Positions 1 through 8,439 of a stretch of DNA of 64,000 nucleotides are shown here, piece by piece. This DNA comes from Knoellia flava TL1 (GTDB taxonomy: Bacteria; Actinomycetota; Actinomycetes; Actinomycetales; Dermatophilaceae), in the NCBI RefSeq assembly GCF_000768675.1, contig NZ_AVPI01000002.1, forward strand, positions 51,698 through 115,697, written 5' to 3'. How positions within the stretch are numbered: position 1 is the first letter of the stretch; the number at the start of each line of letters is the position of its first letter. The notes beneath the pieces are model-generated. The model was not told the DNA's origin and ran no database searches. It saw nothing but the letters and a program-made list of their open reading frames with translations. Both the position numbers and the translations under genes were made by a program.

Positions 1-231
1 CCGTGCCGCCTCGCGGAGCGCGACCACCTCGGCGTGCGCGGTCGGGTCGTTCTCGACCTCGCGCAGGTTGCGGCCCTCGCCGATGACGGTGCCCGCCGGG
101 TCGAGGACGACCGCACCGACGGGGACGTCGCCGTCGTGCGCGGCGCGCGAGGCGAGCTCAAGGGCGCGACCCATGGCGACGGCATACTCCTCACGGCCGG
201 GAGAGGACGGCGGCCTTGGGTCGGGGGTCAC
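1..231 (-). CDS. tadA: tRNA-specific adenosine deaminase-like nucleoside deaminase (5' part; 3' end off the left edge)
   Basis: The N-terminal 77 residues of a zinc-dependent cytidine/adenosine deaminase-fold protein, read from a GTG at 231 leftwards. The fragment contains the first catalytic block: VPVGAVV, then the zinc/proton-shuttle motif THAE-like 'TAHAEVVALREAA' at about residues 64-76. The second zinc motif (PCxxC) lies outside the window. TadA family members convert A34 of tRNA-Arg(ACG) to inosine. That fits the tRNA-Arg(ACG) gene at 34448-34520, but other nucleoside deaminases look similar in this part. The gene is divergent from upp with only 16 bp between starts, so the two promoters must overlap or lie inside the genes. 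The codon pair TAT-GCC here is a GTATGCCG motif. Confidence 0.8.
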   Translation of the reverse strand, partial: MTPDPRPPSSPGREEYAVAMGRALELASRAAHDGDVPVGAVVLDPAGTVIGEGRNLREVENDPTAHAEVVALREAAR

Positions 232-247
232 GCGCTAAGTTTCACCC

Positions 248-886
248 ATGCGCGTTCACGTTGCCGACCATCCGCTCATCGCACACAAGCTCACCTACCT
301 GCGTGACAAGCGGACGGACTCGCCGACGTTCCGGCGGCTGGCCGAGGAGCTCATGACCCTGCTCGCCTACGAAGCGACGCGCGACGTGCGGGTCGAGCCC
401 TTCGAGATCGAGACCCCGGTGGCCCCGACGACGGGCATCAAGCTCTCCAACCCCAAGCCGCTCATCGTGCCGATCCTGCGCGCCGGGCTCGGCATGCTCG
501 AGGGCATGGTGCGGCTCCTGCCGAGCGCCGAGGTGGGCTTCCTCGGCATGCAGCGCAACGAGGAGACGCTCGAGGCGATCACCTACGCGAACCGCCTGCC
601 CGACGACCTCTCGGGTCGCCAGGTCTACGTCCTCGACCCGATGCTCGCCACCGGCGGGTCGATGGTCGACGCCATCCGCTTCCTCCTGGAGCGCGGCGCC
701 GACGACATCACCGCCGTCACCCTCCTTGCCGCCCCCGAGGGCATCGCGCACATGGAGAAGTCGCTCGCCGACACCGACGTCCCGGTCCAGCTTGTCACGG
801 GCTCGATCGACGAGCGCCTCAACGAGCTCGGCTACATCGTGCCCGGCCTCGGCGACGCGGGCGACCGGCTCTACGGCGTCGTCTGA
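248..886 (+). CDS. upp: uracil phosphoribosyltransferase
   Basis: 212 residues, the usual length for Upp. The enzyme makes UMP from uracil and PRPP in pyrimidine salvage in the cytosol. The PRPP-binding loop DPMLATGGS is at residues 130-138. The C-terminal uracil-binding stretch [15 protein letters not shown] is intact. The ATG at 248 is the first start and follows the divergent tadA start by 16 bp. The neighbourhood (a nucleoside-type deaminase facing away) fits a small nucleotide-salvage locus. No riboswitch or attenuator is seen upstream because almost no leader is available. Confidence 0.97.
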   Translation: MRVHVADHPLIAHKLTYLRDKRTDSPTFRRLAEELMTLLAYEATRDVRVEPFEIETPVAPTTGIKLSNPKPLIVPILRAGLGMLEGMVRLLPSAEVGFLGMQRNEETLEAITYANRLPDDLSGRQVYVLDPMLATGGSMVDAIRFLLERGADDITAVTLLAAPEGIAHMEKSLADTDVPVQLVTGSIDERLNELGYIVPGLGDAGDRLYGVV

Positions 887-1031
887 CGCTGCGGGTGGGG
901 GCGGTCGTGCACACGACACGCCCGGCGCTCACATGAGTCACACCAGTCACACGCTGATCCGTCATCATGAAGTGCTGGAAACGAGCCCGCGCGCGCCCCT
1001 GCGCCGGGCCTCAACCCGAGAGAGAGACGAC
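887..1031. promoter_or_regulatory. intergenic leader of the mini-protein/PH-domain/permease operon
   Basis: 145 bp between upp and the next gene. It contains two closely spaced AGTCACAC copies (about 935-953) and an SD-like GAGAGAGA just before the GTG at 1032. I see no strong terminator hairpin after upp and no clear -35/-10 pair. A promoter here is inferred only from the position. Confidence 0.3.
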
Positions 1032-1208
1032 GTGTCCATGCCCCCGGTCAAGAAGATCGTCACGTGGCTGCTCGTCATCTTCCTGCTCTACGCCATCTTC
1101 ACCTCGCCCTCTGACGCCGCCAACATCGTCGGCAGCGCGTGGGACGTCATCGTCAACGGCGTGCGCAACATCGGGCGGTTCTTCGACTCCCTGATCGCCC
1201 GGAGCTGA
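1032..1208 (+). CDS. small single-pass membrane protein (58 aa), unknown function
   Basis: A mini-protein with a positively charged N-terminus (PVKK), one hydrophobic segment (about residues 9-23, IVTWLLVIFLLYAIF) and a short amphipathic tail ending NIGRFFDSLIARS. I do not recognise a named family. The GTG at 1032 is chosen because GAGAGAGA lies about 7 nt upstream; the in-frame ATG at 1038 would give 56 residues. The TGA is followed two bases later by the TTG start of a PH-domain membrane protein. The pair is therefore probably translationally coupled, and the small protein may be a partner of that membrane protein. This last point is inference. Confidence 0.7.
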   Translation: MSMPPVKKIVTWLLVIFLLYAIFTSPSDAANIVGSAWDVIVNGVRNIGRFFDSLIARS

Positions 1209-1210
1209 CC

Positions 1211-2065
1211 TTGGCGTCCGGGCGCCTCGACCGAGAGCTGGACCGCTACCTCGTCGAGGGCGAGAACGTCGTCACGATGGTGCGCCAGCACTGGTTCTCG
1301 CAGATCCGCCCGATCTCCCTCTTCGTCGGCCTCCTCTTCCTCGCGACCTACGTCGAGGCCGAGGCGCCGCAGACGCGCGGCGGCGCGATGCTCGCGAACT
1401 TCTTCTGGTATGCCGTCCTCGCCGGTGGCGGGTACCTCACCTGGCGCTACCTCAACTGGCGCCACGACTGGTTCGTCGCCACCGACAAGCGCTTCCTCCT
1501 CTTCTACGGGTTCATCCGCCGCAAGGTCGCGATGATGCCGCTCACGAAGGTCACCGACATGACCTTCGACCGCTCGGTCATGGGCCGGATCATCGGCTAC
1601 GGCACCTTCCTCCTCGAGTCGGCCGGCCAGGACCAGGCGCTCGGCCACATCGAGTACGTCCCGGACGCCAACCGCCACTACCGCGCCATCTGCACCGTGC
1701 TCTTCGGGTCGGACGCGCCGCGCGACCCCGACGACGGCTGGGACGAGGACGACGACGGCCGCGGCGGTGGACATGGCGGCGACGGCGGGCCCGGCTCCGG
1801 ACCCGGGGACGGCTGGGACGACGGGTGGCAGGACCACTGGGAGGACCCGCACGGCTGGCGCGACTACCTCGGGCGAGGTGAGGGCGCGACGGGGGCGGAC
1901 GGCATACGCAACCCGGTCCGTGACCACGGCGCCGTCTCGCCGCCGCACGAGACCCTTTACCGCAGCTCCGATCTCCTGCACGCTTCTCGGTTGGAGGACA
2001 CGGGGGAGATCCCCGTCATCAGGCCACGCACCCAGCGCCGGCCCGGACGAAAGGGAATGCGATGA
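1211..2065 (+). CDS. PH-like (bPH2) domain membrane protein with a Gly/Asp-rich tail
   Basis: 284 residues from a TTG at 1211, which removes the overlap with the preceding gene. The N-terminal third holds two membrane-spanning hydrophobic stretches (PISLFVGLLFLATYV and ANFFWYAVLAGGGYLTW). These are followed by a bacterial PH-like domain (FVATDKRFLLFYGFIRRKVAMMPL onward, including a GYGTFLLES strand) at about residues 95-170. The C-terminal 100 residues are low complexity, rich in Gly, Asp and Trp, and look disordered. Such proteins are known as membrane-associated PH-domain proteins of unknown role. The stop overlaps the ATG of the permease by ATGA (2062-2065). Confidence 0.8.
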   Translation: MASGRLDRELDRYLVEGENVVTMVRQHWFSQIRPISLFVGLLFLATYVEAEAPQTRGGAMLANFFWYAVLAGGGYLTWRYLNWRHDWFVATDKRFLLFYGFIRRKVAMMPLTKVTDMTFDRSVMGRIIGYGTFLLESAGQDQALGHIEYVPDANRHYRAICTVLFGSDAPRDPDDGWDEDDDGRGGGHGGDGGPGSGPGDGWDDGWQDHWEDPHGWRDYLGRGEGATGADGIRNPVRDHGAVSPPHETLYRSSDLLHASRLEDTGEIPVIRPRTQRRPGRKGMR

Positions 2066-3549
2066 GTGTCATGCGGACCAAGTCCATCGAGCAGACCATC
2101 CGTGAGGGTGACGAGCCCGAGTACCAGCTCAAGAAGCGCCTCACCGCCCTCGACCTCACCGTGTTCGGCGTCGGCGTCGTCATCGGCGCCGGTATCTTCA
2201 CCGTCGCCGGCCGGGCGGCCAACCAGCTCGCCGGGCCCGCGGTCATCATCTCGTTCATCGTGGCGGCGCTGTGCTGCGGGCTCGCGGCGCTCTGCTACGC
2301 CGAGTTCGCGTCGTCGATCCCGGTGTCGGGCTCGGCCTACACGTTCTCCTACGCCTCGCTCGGCGAGCTCGTCGCCTGGATCATCGGCTGGGACCTCCTG
2401 CTCGAGCTGCTGCTCGGCGCGTCCGTCGTCGCCCAGGGGTGGTCGGCCTACCTCGGGATCTTCCTCGACCACCTCGGCGTGACGATCCCCGAGTCGGTGG
2501 CCTACGGGTCGTCGTTCGACCTGCCGGCGTTCCTCCTCGTGCTGCTGCTCACGGCCCTGGTGTCGATCGGCATCAAGGAGTCGCTGCGGGTCAACATGGC
2601 CCTCGTCGCGCTCAAGGTCTTCATCGTCCTCTTCGTCATCTTCGCGGGCATCGGCTACATCAAGTCATCGAACTACTCGCCGTTCATCCCGCCCTCGACG
2701 CCGACGAAGAGCGGGTCGACGATGGAGCAGCCGCTCATCGAGTACCTCTTCGGGTTCGCGCCGGCGGCGTTCGGCATCTCGGGCATCTTCGCGGCGGCCT
2801 CGCTCGTCTTCTTCGCCTACATCGGGTTCGACGTCGTGGCGACGACGGCCGAGGAGGCCAAGAACCCGGCGCGCGACCTGCCCCGCGGCATCATCGGCTC
2901 GCTCATCATCTGCACGGTCCTCTACTGCGCCACCGCCCTCGTCCTCACCGGGATGGTGAGGTACGACCAGCTCGAGGAGTCCGGGTCGCTGGCCAGCGCG
3001 TTCGAGCAGGTGGGCAAACCGGGATTCGCGACGCTCATCTCCGCCGGGGCCGTCGCGGGTCTGACGACGGTCGTCATGACGCTGCTCATCGGTGCCTCGC
3101 GCGTCGTCTTCGCGATGTCGCGCGACTGGCTGCTCCCGGCTGGGCTGGCCAAGGTCAACCGGCGCACGGGCACGCCGCTCAAGATCACGATCGGGCTCGG
3201 TCTGCTCGTCGCGCTCGTCGCGGCCCTGACGCCGGTGGGCAAGCTCGAGTTCATGATCAACATCGGCACGCTCACGGCCTTCTTCCTCGTGTCGATCGCG
3301 GTGCCGGTGCTGCGCCGCCGCCGCCCGGACTTCAAGCGCGCGTTCACGGTGCCGCTGTCGCCGTGGCTGCCGTGGCTATCAGCGGCGATCTGCTTCTACC
3401 TCATGCTCACGCTGCCGGTCGAGACGTGGCTGCGGTTCCTCATCTGGCTCGCGCTCGGGTTCCTCATCTACTTCGTCTACGGCTACAAGCGCTCGCGGCT
3501 CGCGGGGAAGGCCCGCGAGGGCGAGGTCCCGAGCATGACGAGCACCTGA
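2062..3549 (+). CDS. APC-superfamily amino acid permease (cationic amino acid transporter-like)
   Basis: 495 residues with about 12 hydrophobic segments. The first contains the APC signature VVIGAGIFTVAGRAAN (about residues 39-54). A later segment has FFAYIGFDVVATTAEEAKNPARDLPRGI, typical of the YfnA/CAT branch that moves amino acids across the plasma membrane with protons or by exchange. The start overlaps the upstream stop (ATGA), so it belongs to the operon beginning at 1032. Substrate cannot be read from sequence; the CAT-like branch suggests basic or branched amino acids. No terminator poly-U is seen, but a strong palindrome begins 34 bp after the stop. Confidence 0.92.
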   Translation: MSVMRTKSIEQTIREGDEPEYQLKKRLTALDLTVFGVGVVIGAGIFTVAGRAANQLAGPAVIISFIVAALCCGLAALCYAEFASSIPVSGSAYTFSYASLGELVAWIIGWDLLLELLLGASVVAQGWSAYLGIFLDHLGVTIPESVAYGSSFDLPAFLLVLLLTALVSIGIKESLRVNMALVALKVFIVLFVIFAGIGYIKSSNYSPFIPPSTPTKSGSTMEQPLIEYLFGFAPAAFGISGIFAAASLVFFAYIGFDVVATTAEEAKNPARDLPRGIIGSLIICTVLYCATALVLTGMVRYDQLEESGSLASAFEQVGKPGFATLISAGAVAGLTTVVMTLLIGASRVVFAMSRDWLLPAGLAKVNRRTGTPLKITIGLGLLVALVAALTPVGKLEFMINIGTLTAFFLVSIAVPVLRRRRPDFKRAFTVPLSPWLPWLSAAICFYLMLTLPVETWLRFLIWLALGFLIYFVYGYKRSRLAGKAREGEVPSMTST

Positions 3550-3562
3550 CCCCTGGAGTCCC

Positions 3563-3641
3563 AACTTTTGCTCCCCACGCGGGAACGTTGAGGGTCCGGA
3601 CGGAACATTTCCGTCCGGACCCTCAACGTTTCCTCCGCATG
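3563..3641 (+). repeat. 79-bp palindromic repeat, copy 1 (REP-like)
   Basis: The core is a perfect 22-bp inverted repeat (3584-3605 and 3609-3630) with a CAT loop. The arm reads AACGTTGAGGGTCCGGACGG and continues for two more bases. It is flanked by AACTTTTGCTCCCC on the left and TCCTCCGCATG on the right. The same 79-bp unit recurs in opposite orientation at 4745-4823, so the gene between them (3736-4656) is bracketed by inverted copies. The hairpin could also terminate the permease operon. Confidence 0.9.
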
Positions 3642-3735
3642 CCGGCCGTCCACAGGTCTCGTCTCGGCCGCCGGCCATCCACAGGCTCGACCCATGCACC
3701 TGGTGGCGGTGCCGCGGTCGGCGCACGCTCGCGGC
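3642..3735. promoter_or_regulatory. upstream region of the DUF559-type gene with a repeated CCACAGG motif
   Basis: This stretch contains GCCGGCCGTCCACAGG (3641-3656) and a second near-copy, GCCGGCCATCCACAGG (about 3672-3687). The repeats resemble TCCACA DnaA-box cores but may only be paired operator half-sites. No clear -10 is seen. Confidence 0.35.
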
Positions 3736-4656
3736 ATGACGGCACTCCTCGACCCGGCACTCATCGCCCTCGCAGCAGGACAGCACGGGCTCTTCACGAC
3801 CCGGCAGGCGCACCGGGCGGGCATGTCGCCCGCTGCCCTCGTGCACGCGGTCCGCGGCAAGGAGATCCTCCACCCCGCCAGAGGCCTGTATGCCGTCAGC
3901 TCGCTCGTCCATCCCACCTCACCCGTGACGTGGCACCAGGCACGCGCGTTCGGCGCGACATTGCTGTGGGACGACGCCGTGCTCAGCAGCAGCTCGGCAG
4001 TCCTCGCTCGCGGGGTGCGCGTCTGGGGAGTGGACCTGACCACGGTCCACGTCCTGCGGCCGATCGACCGCTCGGTCCGGGTGGGGTGCTTCCGCGTCCG
4101 GCAGTGGACCGGACAGCCGGTGACGGCGACCAGCCTCGGCCCGGCAGTCTCACTGGCGACGGCGCTCATCGCGCACGCGATGGAGCACGGCATGGCGCAG
4201 GGAGTTGTCAGTGCCGACCATGCACTGCACGAGCGGCTCGTGACAGCCGCTGAGCTGGAGGAGGCAGTGGACGTGGTCCGTGGCTGGCGGCACGGGAGCC
4301 GTGCCGTGTCAGCCCTTGCGTTCGCCGACGGACGACGCGAGTCGGTCGGTGAGTCGAGGTGCGCGATCGCCCTCATGATGGCCGGCTTCGCAGTCGAGCC
4401 GCAGGTGGAGATCCGCGACCGCACAGGGCACCTCGTCGGACGAGTCGACTTCCACATCCCGGGGACCAACGTCATCGTCGAGTTCGACGGTCGGCTCAAG
4501 TACGACGCCGGTGACCCGGCGGTGCTGTGGGCGGAGAAACGCCGCGAGGACGAGCTTCGACGGCTTGGCTACGTCGTCGTCCGCATCACGTGGGCAGACC
4601 TCGAGCGCCCGGGAGCCGTGTCCGCGAAGGTGCGTTCGGCCCTCGCGGCGGCGTGA
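3736..4656 (+). CDS. AbiEi-antitoxin-like winged-helix protein with a DUF559 (Vsr-like nuclease fold) C-terminus
   Basis: 306 residues from the ATG at 3736 (an upstream in-frame ATG at 3694 is less likely). Residues 1-60 look like the AbiEi-type winged-helix antitoxin domain: GLFTTRQAHRAGMSPAALVHAVRGKEILHPARGLYAV. The C-terminal 90 residues match the DUF559 restriction-endonuclease-like fold: VDFHIPGTNVIVEFDGRLKYD, then WAEKRREDELRRLGYVVVRITWADL. The acidic E...D...ExDxxxK arrangement is preserved, so nuclease activity is plausible but unproven. No toxin partner is adjacent. The gene is flanked by inverted copies of a 79-bp palindrome, and its last 35 bases are tandemly duplicated after the stop. 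Confidence 0.75.
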   Translation: MTALLDPALIALAAGQHGLFTTRQAHRAGMSPAALVHAVRGKEILHPARGLYAVSSLVHPTSPVTWHQARAFGATLLWDDAVLSSSSAVLARGVRVWGVDLTTVHVLRPIDRSVRVGCFRVRQWTGQPVTATSLGPAVSLATALIAHAMEHGMAQGVVSADHALHERLVTAAELEEAVDVVRGWRHGSRAVSALAFADGRRESVGESRCAIALMMAGFAVEPQVEIRDRTGHLVGRVDFHIPGTNVIVEFDGRLKYDAGDPAVLWAEKRREDELRRLGYVVVRITWADLERPGAVSAKVRSALAAA

Positions 4657-4716
4657 CCGCGAAGGCGCGCTCGGCGCTCGCGGCGGCGTGACGGCATACA
4701 GGCGTGACGGCATACG
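4622..4716 (+). repeat. tandem duplication of the gene's 3' end, then a 16-bp tandem repeat
   Basis: The last 35 bases of the preceding gene including TGA (4622-4656) are repeated at 4657-4691 with about 3 mismatches. The second copy keeps its own stop. GGCGTGACGGCATAC then appears twice in a row (about 4685-4715), giving two tandem CGGCATAC octamers. Confidence 0.85.
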
Positions 4717-4744
4717 GGGCCGGTCGCCTGCGAGAGGGGGCAAC

Positions 4745-4823
4745 CATGCGGAGGGAAGGTTGAGGCTCCGGAGAGAAATGTTCCGTCCGGACCCTCAAGG
4801 TTCCCTCATGGGGAGCAAAAGTT
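4745..4823 (-). repeat. 79-bp palindromic repeat, copy 2 (inverted relative to copy 1)
   Basis: Read on the minus strand this is about 90% identical to 3563-3641 and has the same length and boundaries (AACTTTTGCTCCCC to CCTCCGCATG). Its hairpin arms are imperfect (CTCCGGAG against GTCCGGAC), so the stem has several mismatches. It sits just past the stop of pntB (4831) and could serve as that operon's terminator. Confidence 0.88.
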
Positions 4824-4830
4824 CGTGGGG

Positions 4831-6210
4831 TCAGAGGGCGGTGAGGATGTCGTCGACGCGCTGCTTGGCGTCGCCGAAGAGCATCTGCGAGTTCTCGCGG
4901 AAGAAGAGCGGGTTCTGCACGCCGGCATACCCCGTCGCCATCGAGCGCTTGAAGACGACGACGTCGCGCGCGTTCCACACCTGGAGCACCGGCATGCCCG
5001 CGATCGGCGAGGTCGGGTCCTCCGCGGCCGCCGGGTTGACCGTGTCGTTGGCGCCGATGACGAGGACGACGTCGGTCGAGGGGAAGTCGTCGTTGACCTC
5101 GTCCATCTCGAGCACGATGTCGTAGGGCACCTTGGCCTCAGCGAGCAGGACGTTCATGTGCCCGGGCAGGCGCCCCGCGACCGGGTGGATGCCGAACCGG
5201 ACGTCCACGCCACGGTCACGCAGCCGCTTGGTGAGCTCGGCGACGGGGTACTGCGCCTGCGCGACCGCCATCCCGTAGCCCGGCGTGATGATGACCGACG
5301 ACGCGTCACGCAGCAGGTCGGCAGCGCCCTCGGCGGTGATCTCGCGGTGCTCGCCGTAGTCCTTGTCGTCGCCGAGAGCGACCTCCTGGCCGAACCCGCC
5401 GGCGATGACCGAGACGAACGAGCGGTTCATCGCGCGGCACATGATCCACGACAGGATCGCACCCGAGGCTCCGACGAGCGCACCCGTGACGATGAGTAGG
5501 TCGTTGCCGAGCATGAAGCCGGCCGCGGCCGCCGCCCAGCCGGAGTAGGAGTTGAGCATCGACACGACGACGGGCATGTCGCCGCCGCCGATCGACGCGA
5601 CGAGGTGCCAGCCGAACGCCAGGGCGATGACCGTCATGAGCAGCAGAGGCACGACCGAGTGCGACTGGACGAACCACACCATGAGCAGCGCCGACACGAC
5701 GAGCGCGGCGAGGTTGAGCCAGTGCCGGGCGGGCAGCATGAGCGGTGTCGAGGCGATCCGTGCCGACAGCTTGAGGAACGCGACGACCGACCCGGTGAGC
5801 GTCACCGCACCGATGAACACCCCGAGGAAGACCTCGACGGAGTGGATGGTGTCCGACGCGTCGCCGACCGTGAGGTGGCTGTTGAAGCCGACGAGCACCG
5901 CGGCGAGACCGACGAACGAGTGCAGCATCGCCACGAGCTCGGGCATCTGGGTCATCTCGACCTTGCGCGCCCGCCACAACCCGATCGCGGCACCGATCGC
6001 CATGGCCAGCGCGATGAGCAGCAGTGTGGCGAGGGCGTGCTCGGACCGCGAGAGCGTGAGCCAGACGGTCGCACCGAGGGCGATGACCATGCCGGTCACG
6101 CCGTAGGCGTTGCCCTCCTTGGCACTCTCGTGCTTGCTCAGCCCGGCGAGGGAGAGGACGAAGAAGACGGCAGAGACGATGTATGCCGCAGAGACCACGT
6201 TGGACGTCAT
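4831..6210 (-). CDS. pntB: NAD(P) transhydrogenase, beta subunit
   Basis: 459 residues, close to the E. coli PntB length. The N-terminal half has about nine hydrophobic helices ([17 protein letters not shown]..., [21 protein letters not shown]...). The C-terminal third is the NADP-binding domain III, with [25 protein letters not shown] and [21 protein letters not shown]. PntAB couples proton re-entry across the plasma membrane to hydride transfer from NADH to NADP+, supplying NADPH. The start lies 7 bp after the pntA stop, so the two form one operon read leftwards. Confidence 0.97.
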   Translation of the reverse strand: MTSNVVSAAYIVSAVFFVLSLAGLSKHESAKEGNAYGVTGMVIALGATVWLTLSRSEHALATLLLIALAMAIGAAIGLWRARKVEMTQMPELVAMLHSFVGLAAVLVGFNSHLTVGDASDTIHSVEVFLGVFIGAVTLTGSVVAFLKLSARIASTPLMLPARHWLNLAALVVSALLMVWFVQSHSVVPLLLMTVIALAFGWHLVASIGGGDMPVVVSMLNSYSGWAAAAAGFMLGNDLLIVTGALVGASGAILSWIMCRAMNRSFVSVIAGGFGQEVALGDDKDYGEHREITAEGAADLLRDASSVIITPGYGMAVAQAQYPVAELTKRLRDRGVDVRFGIHPVAGRLPGHMNVLLAEAKVPYDIVLEMDEVNDDFPSTDVVLVIGANDTVNPAAAEDPTSPIAGMPVLQVWNARDVVVFKRSMATGYAGVQNPLFFRENSQMLFGDAKQRVDDILTAL

Positions 6211-6217
6211 CGTCGCC

Positions 6218-7762
6218 TCAGTCCTTCCGGAACATCTCGAGCATGCGGCCGGTCACTGCGAATCCTCCGAAGATGTTGATGCTGGCGACGAGGATGGCGA
6301 GGAACGCCAAGGTCTTGACGACGAGGTCGTCGGAGTCGATCTGTAGCAGGCCGCCGACGACGATGATCCCGCTGATGGCGTTGGTCTCGGCCATGAGTGG
6401 GGTGTGCAGGGCGTGCGACACGTTGGAGATGACGTAGAAGCCGACGATGACCGCGAGCGCGAAGACCGTGAAGTGGCCGAGGAAGACCGCGGGGGAGGCC
6501 GAGGCGATGAGTGCGAACACCAGTGCGCCGACGGCCATCCAGAGGTACTTGAGGCGCGGGTCGCGCTTCTTCGGCGGCGAAGGCGGCGTCGCGGCGACCA
6601 CCGCCGTGGCGTCCGGGCCCGATGACCCGGGCGCGGCCGAGACCTGCACCGGCGGCGGGGGCCACATGACGTCTCCGTCGCGTACGACGGTCATCCCCCG
6701 CTGCACCGGGTCGTCGAGGTCGAGCTCGAGGTGGCCGTCCTTCTCGGGCGTGAGCAGCTTGAGGAGGTTGACGAGGTTGGTGCCGAAGAGCTGCGACGCC
6801 TGGCTCGGCAGCCGGGCCGGCAGGTCGGTGTAGCCGAGGATCGTCACTCCGTTGGGCGTGACGACCTTCTGGTCCGCGACGGACCCGGCGACGTTGCCGC
6901 CGTTCGCCGCAGCCATGTCGACGATGACCGACCCGGGCTTCATCGAGGCGACCATGTCCTCGTCGAGCAGCCGCGGCGCCGGCCTGCCCGGGATGAGGGC
7001 GGTCGTGATGACGATGTCGACGTCCGCGGCCTGCGCGGCATAGAGCTGGGCGGCCTTGCGGTTGAAGTCCTCGCCGGTCTCCTTGGCGTAGCCGTCGGCC
7101 GAGGGCCCGGTGTCCTCGACGTCGATCCGGAGGAACTCGGCGCCCATCGACTCGACCTGCTCGGCAACCTCGCTGCGGGCGTCGAAGGCGCGCACGACTG
7201 CTCCCAGCGACCCGGCGGTGCCGATCGCCGACAGCCCGGCGACACCGGCTCCGACGACGAGCACCTTGGCCGGCGGCACCTTGCCGGCCGCCGTCACCTG
7301 CCCGGTGAAGACCGACCCGAACTCGTGCGCCGCCTCGATGACCGCGCGGTAGCCGCCGATGTTGGCCATCGACGACAGCACGTCGAGAGACTGGGCCCGC
7401 GAGATGCGCGGCACCGCATCCATCGCGAGCGCTGTCACCCCGCGCTCGGCGAGCGCCTCGACCAGGTCGGGACGCAGCGCGGGCGAGAGCAGGCTGACGA
7501 GGGTCTGTCCGGGCCGCAGCCGCGCCACCTCGACCTCGGAGGGCGCGTTGATCTTGAGGATGACGTCGGTGTTCCAGACGTCCTCGCCGACGATGTCCGC
7601 CCCGGCGTCGACGTAGGCGGAGTCCTCGAACGACGAGAGGTGGCCCGCGCCCGACTGGACGAACACGGCATACCCGAGGTCGACGAGCTGCTCGACCGTC
7701 CGGGGAGTCGCCGCAACCCTCGTCTCACCCGCCAACGACTCCAACGGCACACCGATGCGCAC
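6218..7762 (-). CDS. pntA: NAD(P) transhydrogenase, alpha subunit (fused alpha1-alpha2 form)
   Basis: 514 residues. The NAD-binding domain I comes first (MRIGVPLE...[19 protein letters not shown]; dinucleotide-binding [50 protein letters not shown]). A proline-rich linker ([14 protein letters not shown]) and three to four membrane helices of domain II follow. Many actinobacteria split this subunit in two; here it is a single chain as in E. coli. It forms the complex with PntB immediately downstream. It is divergent from a small membrane-protein gene at 7915. Confidence 0.97.
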   Translation of the reverse strand: MRIGVPLESLAGETRVAATPRTVEQLVDLGYAVFVQSGAGHLSSFEDSAYVDAGADIVGEDVWNTDVILKINAPSEVEVARLRPGQTLVSLLSPALRPDLVEALAERGVTALAMDAVPRISRAQSLDVLSSMANIGGYRAVIEAAHEFGSVFTGQVTAAGKVPPAKVLVVGAGVAGLSAIGTAGSLGAVVRAFDARSEVAEQVESMGAEFLRIDVEDTGPSADGYAKETGEDFNRKAAQLYAAQAADVDIVITTALIPGRPAPRLLDEDMVASMKPGSVIVDMAAANGGNVAGSVADQKVVTPNGVTILGYTDLPARLPSQASQLFGTNLVNLLKLLTPEKDGHLELDLDDPVQRGMTVVRDGDVMWPPPPVQVSAAPGSSGPDATAVVAATPPSPPKKRDPRLKYLWMAVGALVFALIASASPAVFLGHFTVFALAVIVGFYVISNVSHALHTPLMAETNAISGIIVVGGLLQIDSDDLVVKTLAFLAILVASINIFGGFAVTGRMLEMFRKD

Positions 7763-7914
7763 GACACGACCTCCTGGTGAGGGACAGACACGTGACCGCG
7801 AACCTACCTGTCACAGCGGTCCGGGGCGCGCCCATGTGACTGCCACGACGGAGCGTTGGCTTCGGAGGCCGCCAACGCCCCCTCCCGCTCGCGAGTCGCA
7901 CTACGGTCGTTCCC
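7763..7914. promoter_or_regulatory. divergent promoter region between pntA and a small membrane-protein gene
   Basis: 152 bp that must drive pntA leftwards and the gene at 7915 rightwards. I see an inverted GCGTTGGC...GCCAACGC pair (about 7854-7879) that could be an operator. No unambiguous -35/-10 hexamers are found. Confidence 0.35.
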
Positions 7915-8340
7915 ATGGAGAACTCGGCGCTCTGGGTCGTCGGCGTGGTGGCCCTCGCGGTCGTCGTCGCCGCCTTCGTGTGGGTCCTGCGACACCGCGA
8001 CGACGCGGCCGTCCCGGAGCACCACCACTACGCCGCGCCCGAGGTCACCGGCTCCGGCGGCTCGTCGGAGGGCGTCTCGACCTTCGGCGGCGTCGGCGAC
8101 GCCCCCGTCGACGAGACCGTGCCGCTCAGCCGGCTCGGCGGCGCCGGGTGGCGCGACGGCGGCGCCGTCCCGCAGACCCACACGACCGACTCGTATGCCG
8201 TCGGCTCACCCACGTGGGCCGAGGACCCGTCCGCGGACGCGACCGACTCGCCCCTGGAGCACCACGTCTCGGTGGAGTCGAGCGGGGAGGGCGGCGAGGC
8301 CGACGACGAGCTCGACCGCCGCCGGGGTGGTCACTGGTGA
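7915..8340 (+). CDS. hypothetical single-pass membrane protein with an acidic tail
   Basis: 141 residues. One N-terminal membrane helix (ALWVVGVVALAVVVAAFVWVL, residues 4-24) is followed by a short basic stretch (RHRDD) and a long Ser/Asp/Glu/Pro-rich cytosolic or extracellular tail with no recognised domain. It ends before a strong hairpin at 8394-8432. Its design (one helix plus an acidic disordered tail) resembles the much longer convergent gene at 8440-10788, so both may act at the same membrane site, but no function can be assigned. Confidence 0.65.
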   Translation: MENSALWVVGVVALAVVVAAFVWVLRHRDDAAVPEHHHYAAPEVTGSGGSSEGVSTFGGVGDAPVDETVPLSRLGGAGWRDGGAVPQTHTTDSYAVGSPTWAEDPSADATDSPLEHHVSVESSGEGGEADDELDRRRGGHW

Positions 8341-8393
8341 CGCGGACGCCGCACTGACTGGCCGGCTCACCCGGCAGCCGACGTCCCCCGGCA

Positions 8394-8432
8394 CGACGAC
8401 GCCCCGCCGGCAGCACCGGCGGGGTGTCGTCG
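8394..8432. terminator. bidirectional terminator hairpin
   Basis: A 17-bp stem (CGACGACGCCCCGCCGG with its partner, one G-T pair) around a CAGCA loop. It lies between convergent genes ending at 8340 and 8440, so it can serve both. Confidence 0.85.
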
Positions 8433-8439
8433 TCGAGGG

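Noticed and set aside
3641..3687. Replication origin, from paired CCACAGG sites and other TCCACA-like motifs.
   Set aside because: Only two or three weak boxes, no AT-rich unwinding region and no dnaA, dnaN or parAB genes.
2271..4253. Long Arg-rich open frame across the permease and the DUF559-type gene.
   Set aside because: It covers two well-supported genes in other frames; composition is typical of GC-rich shadow frames.
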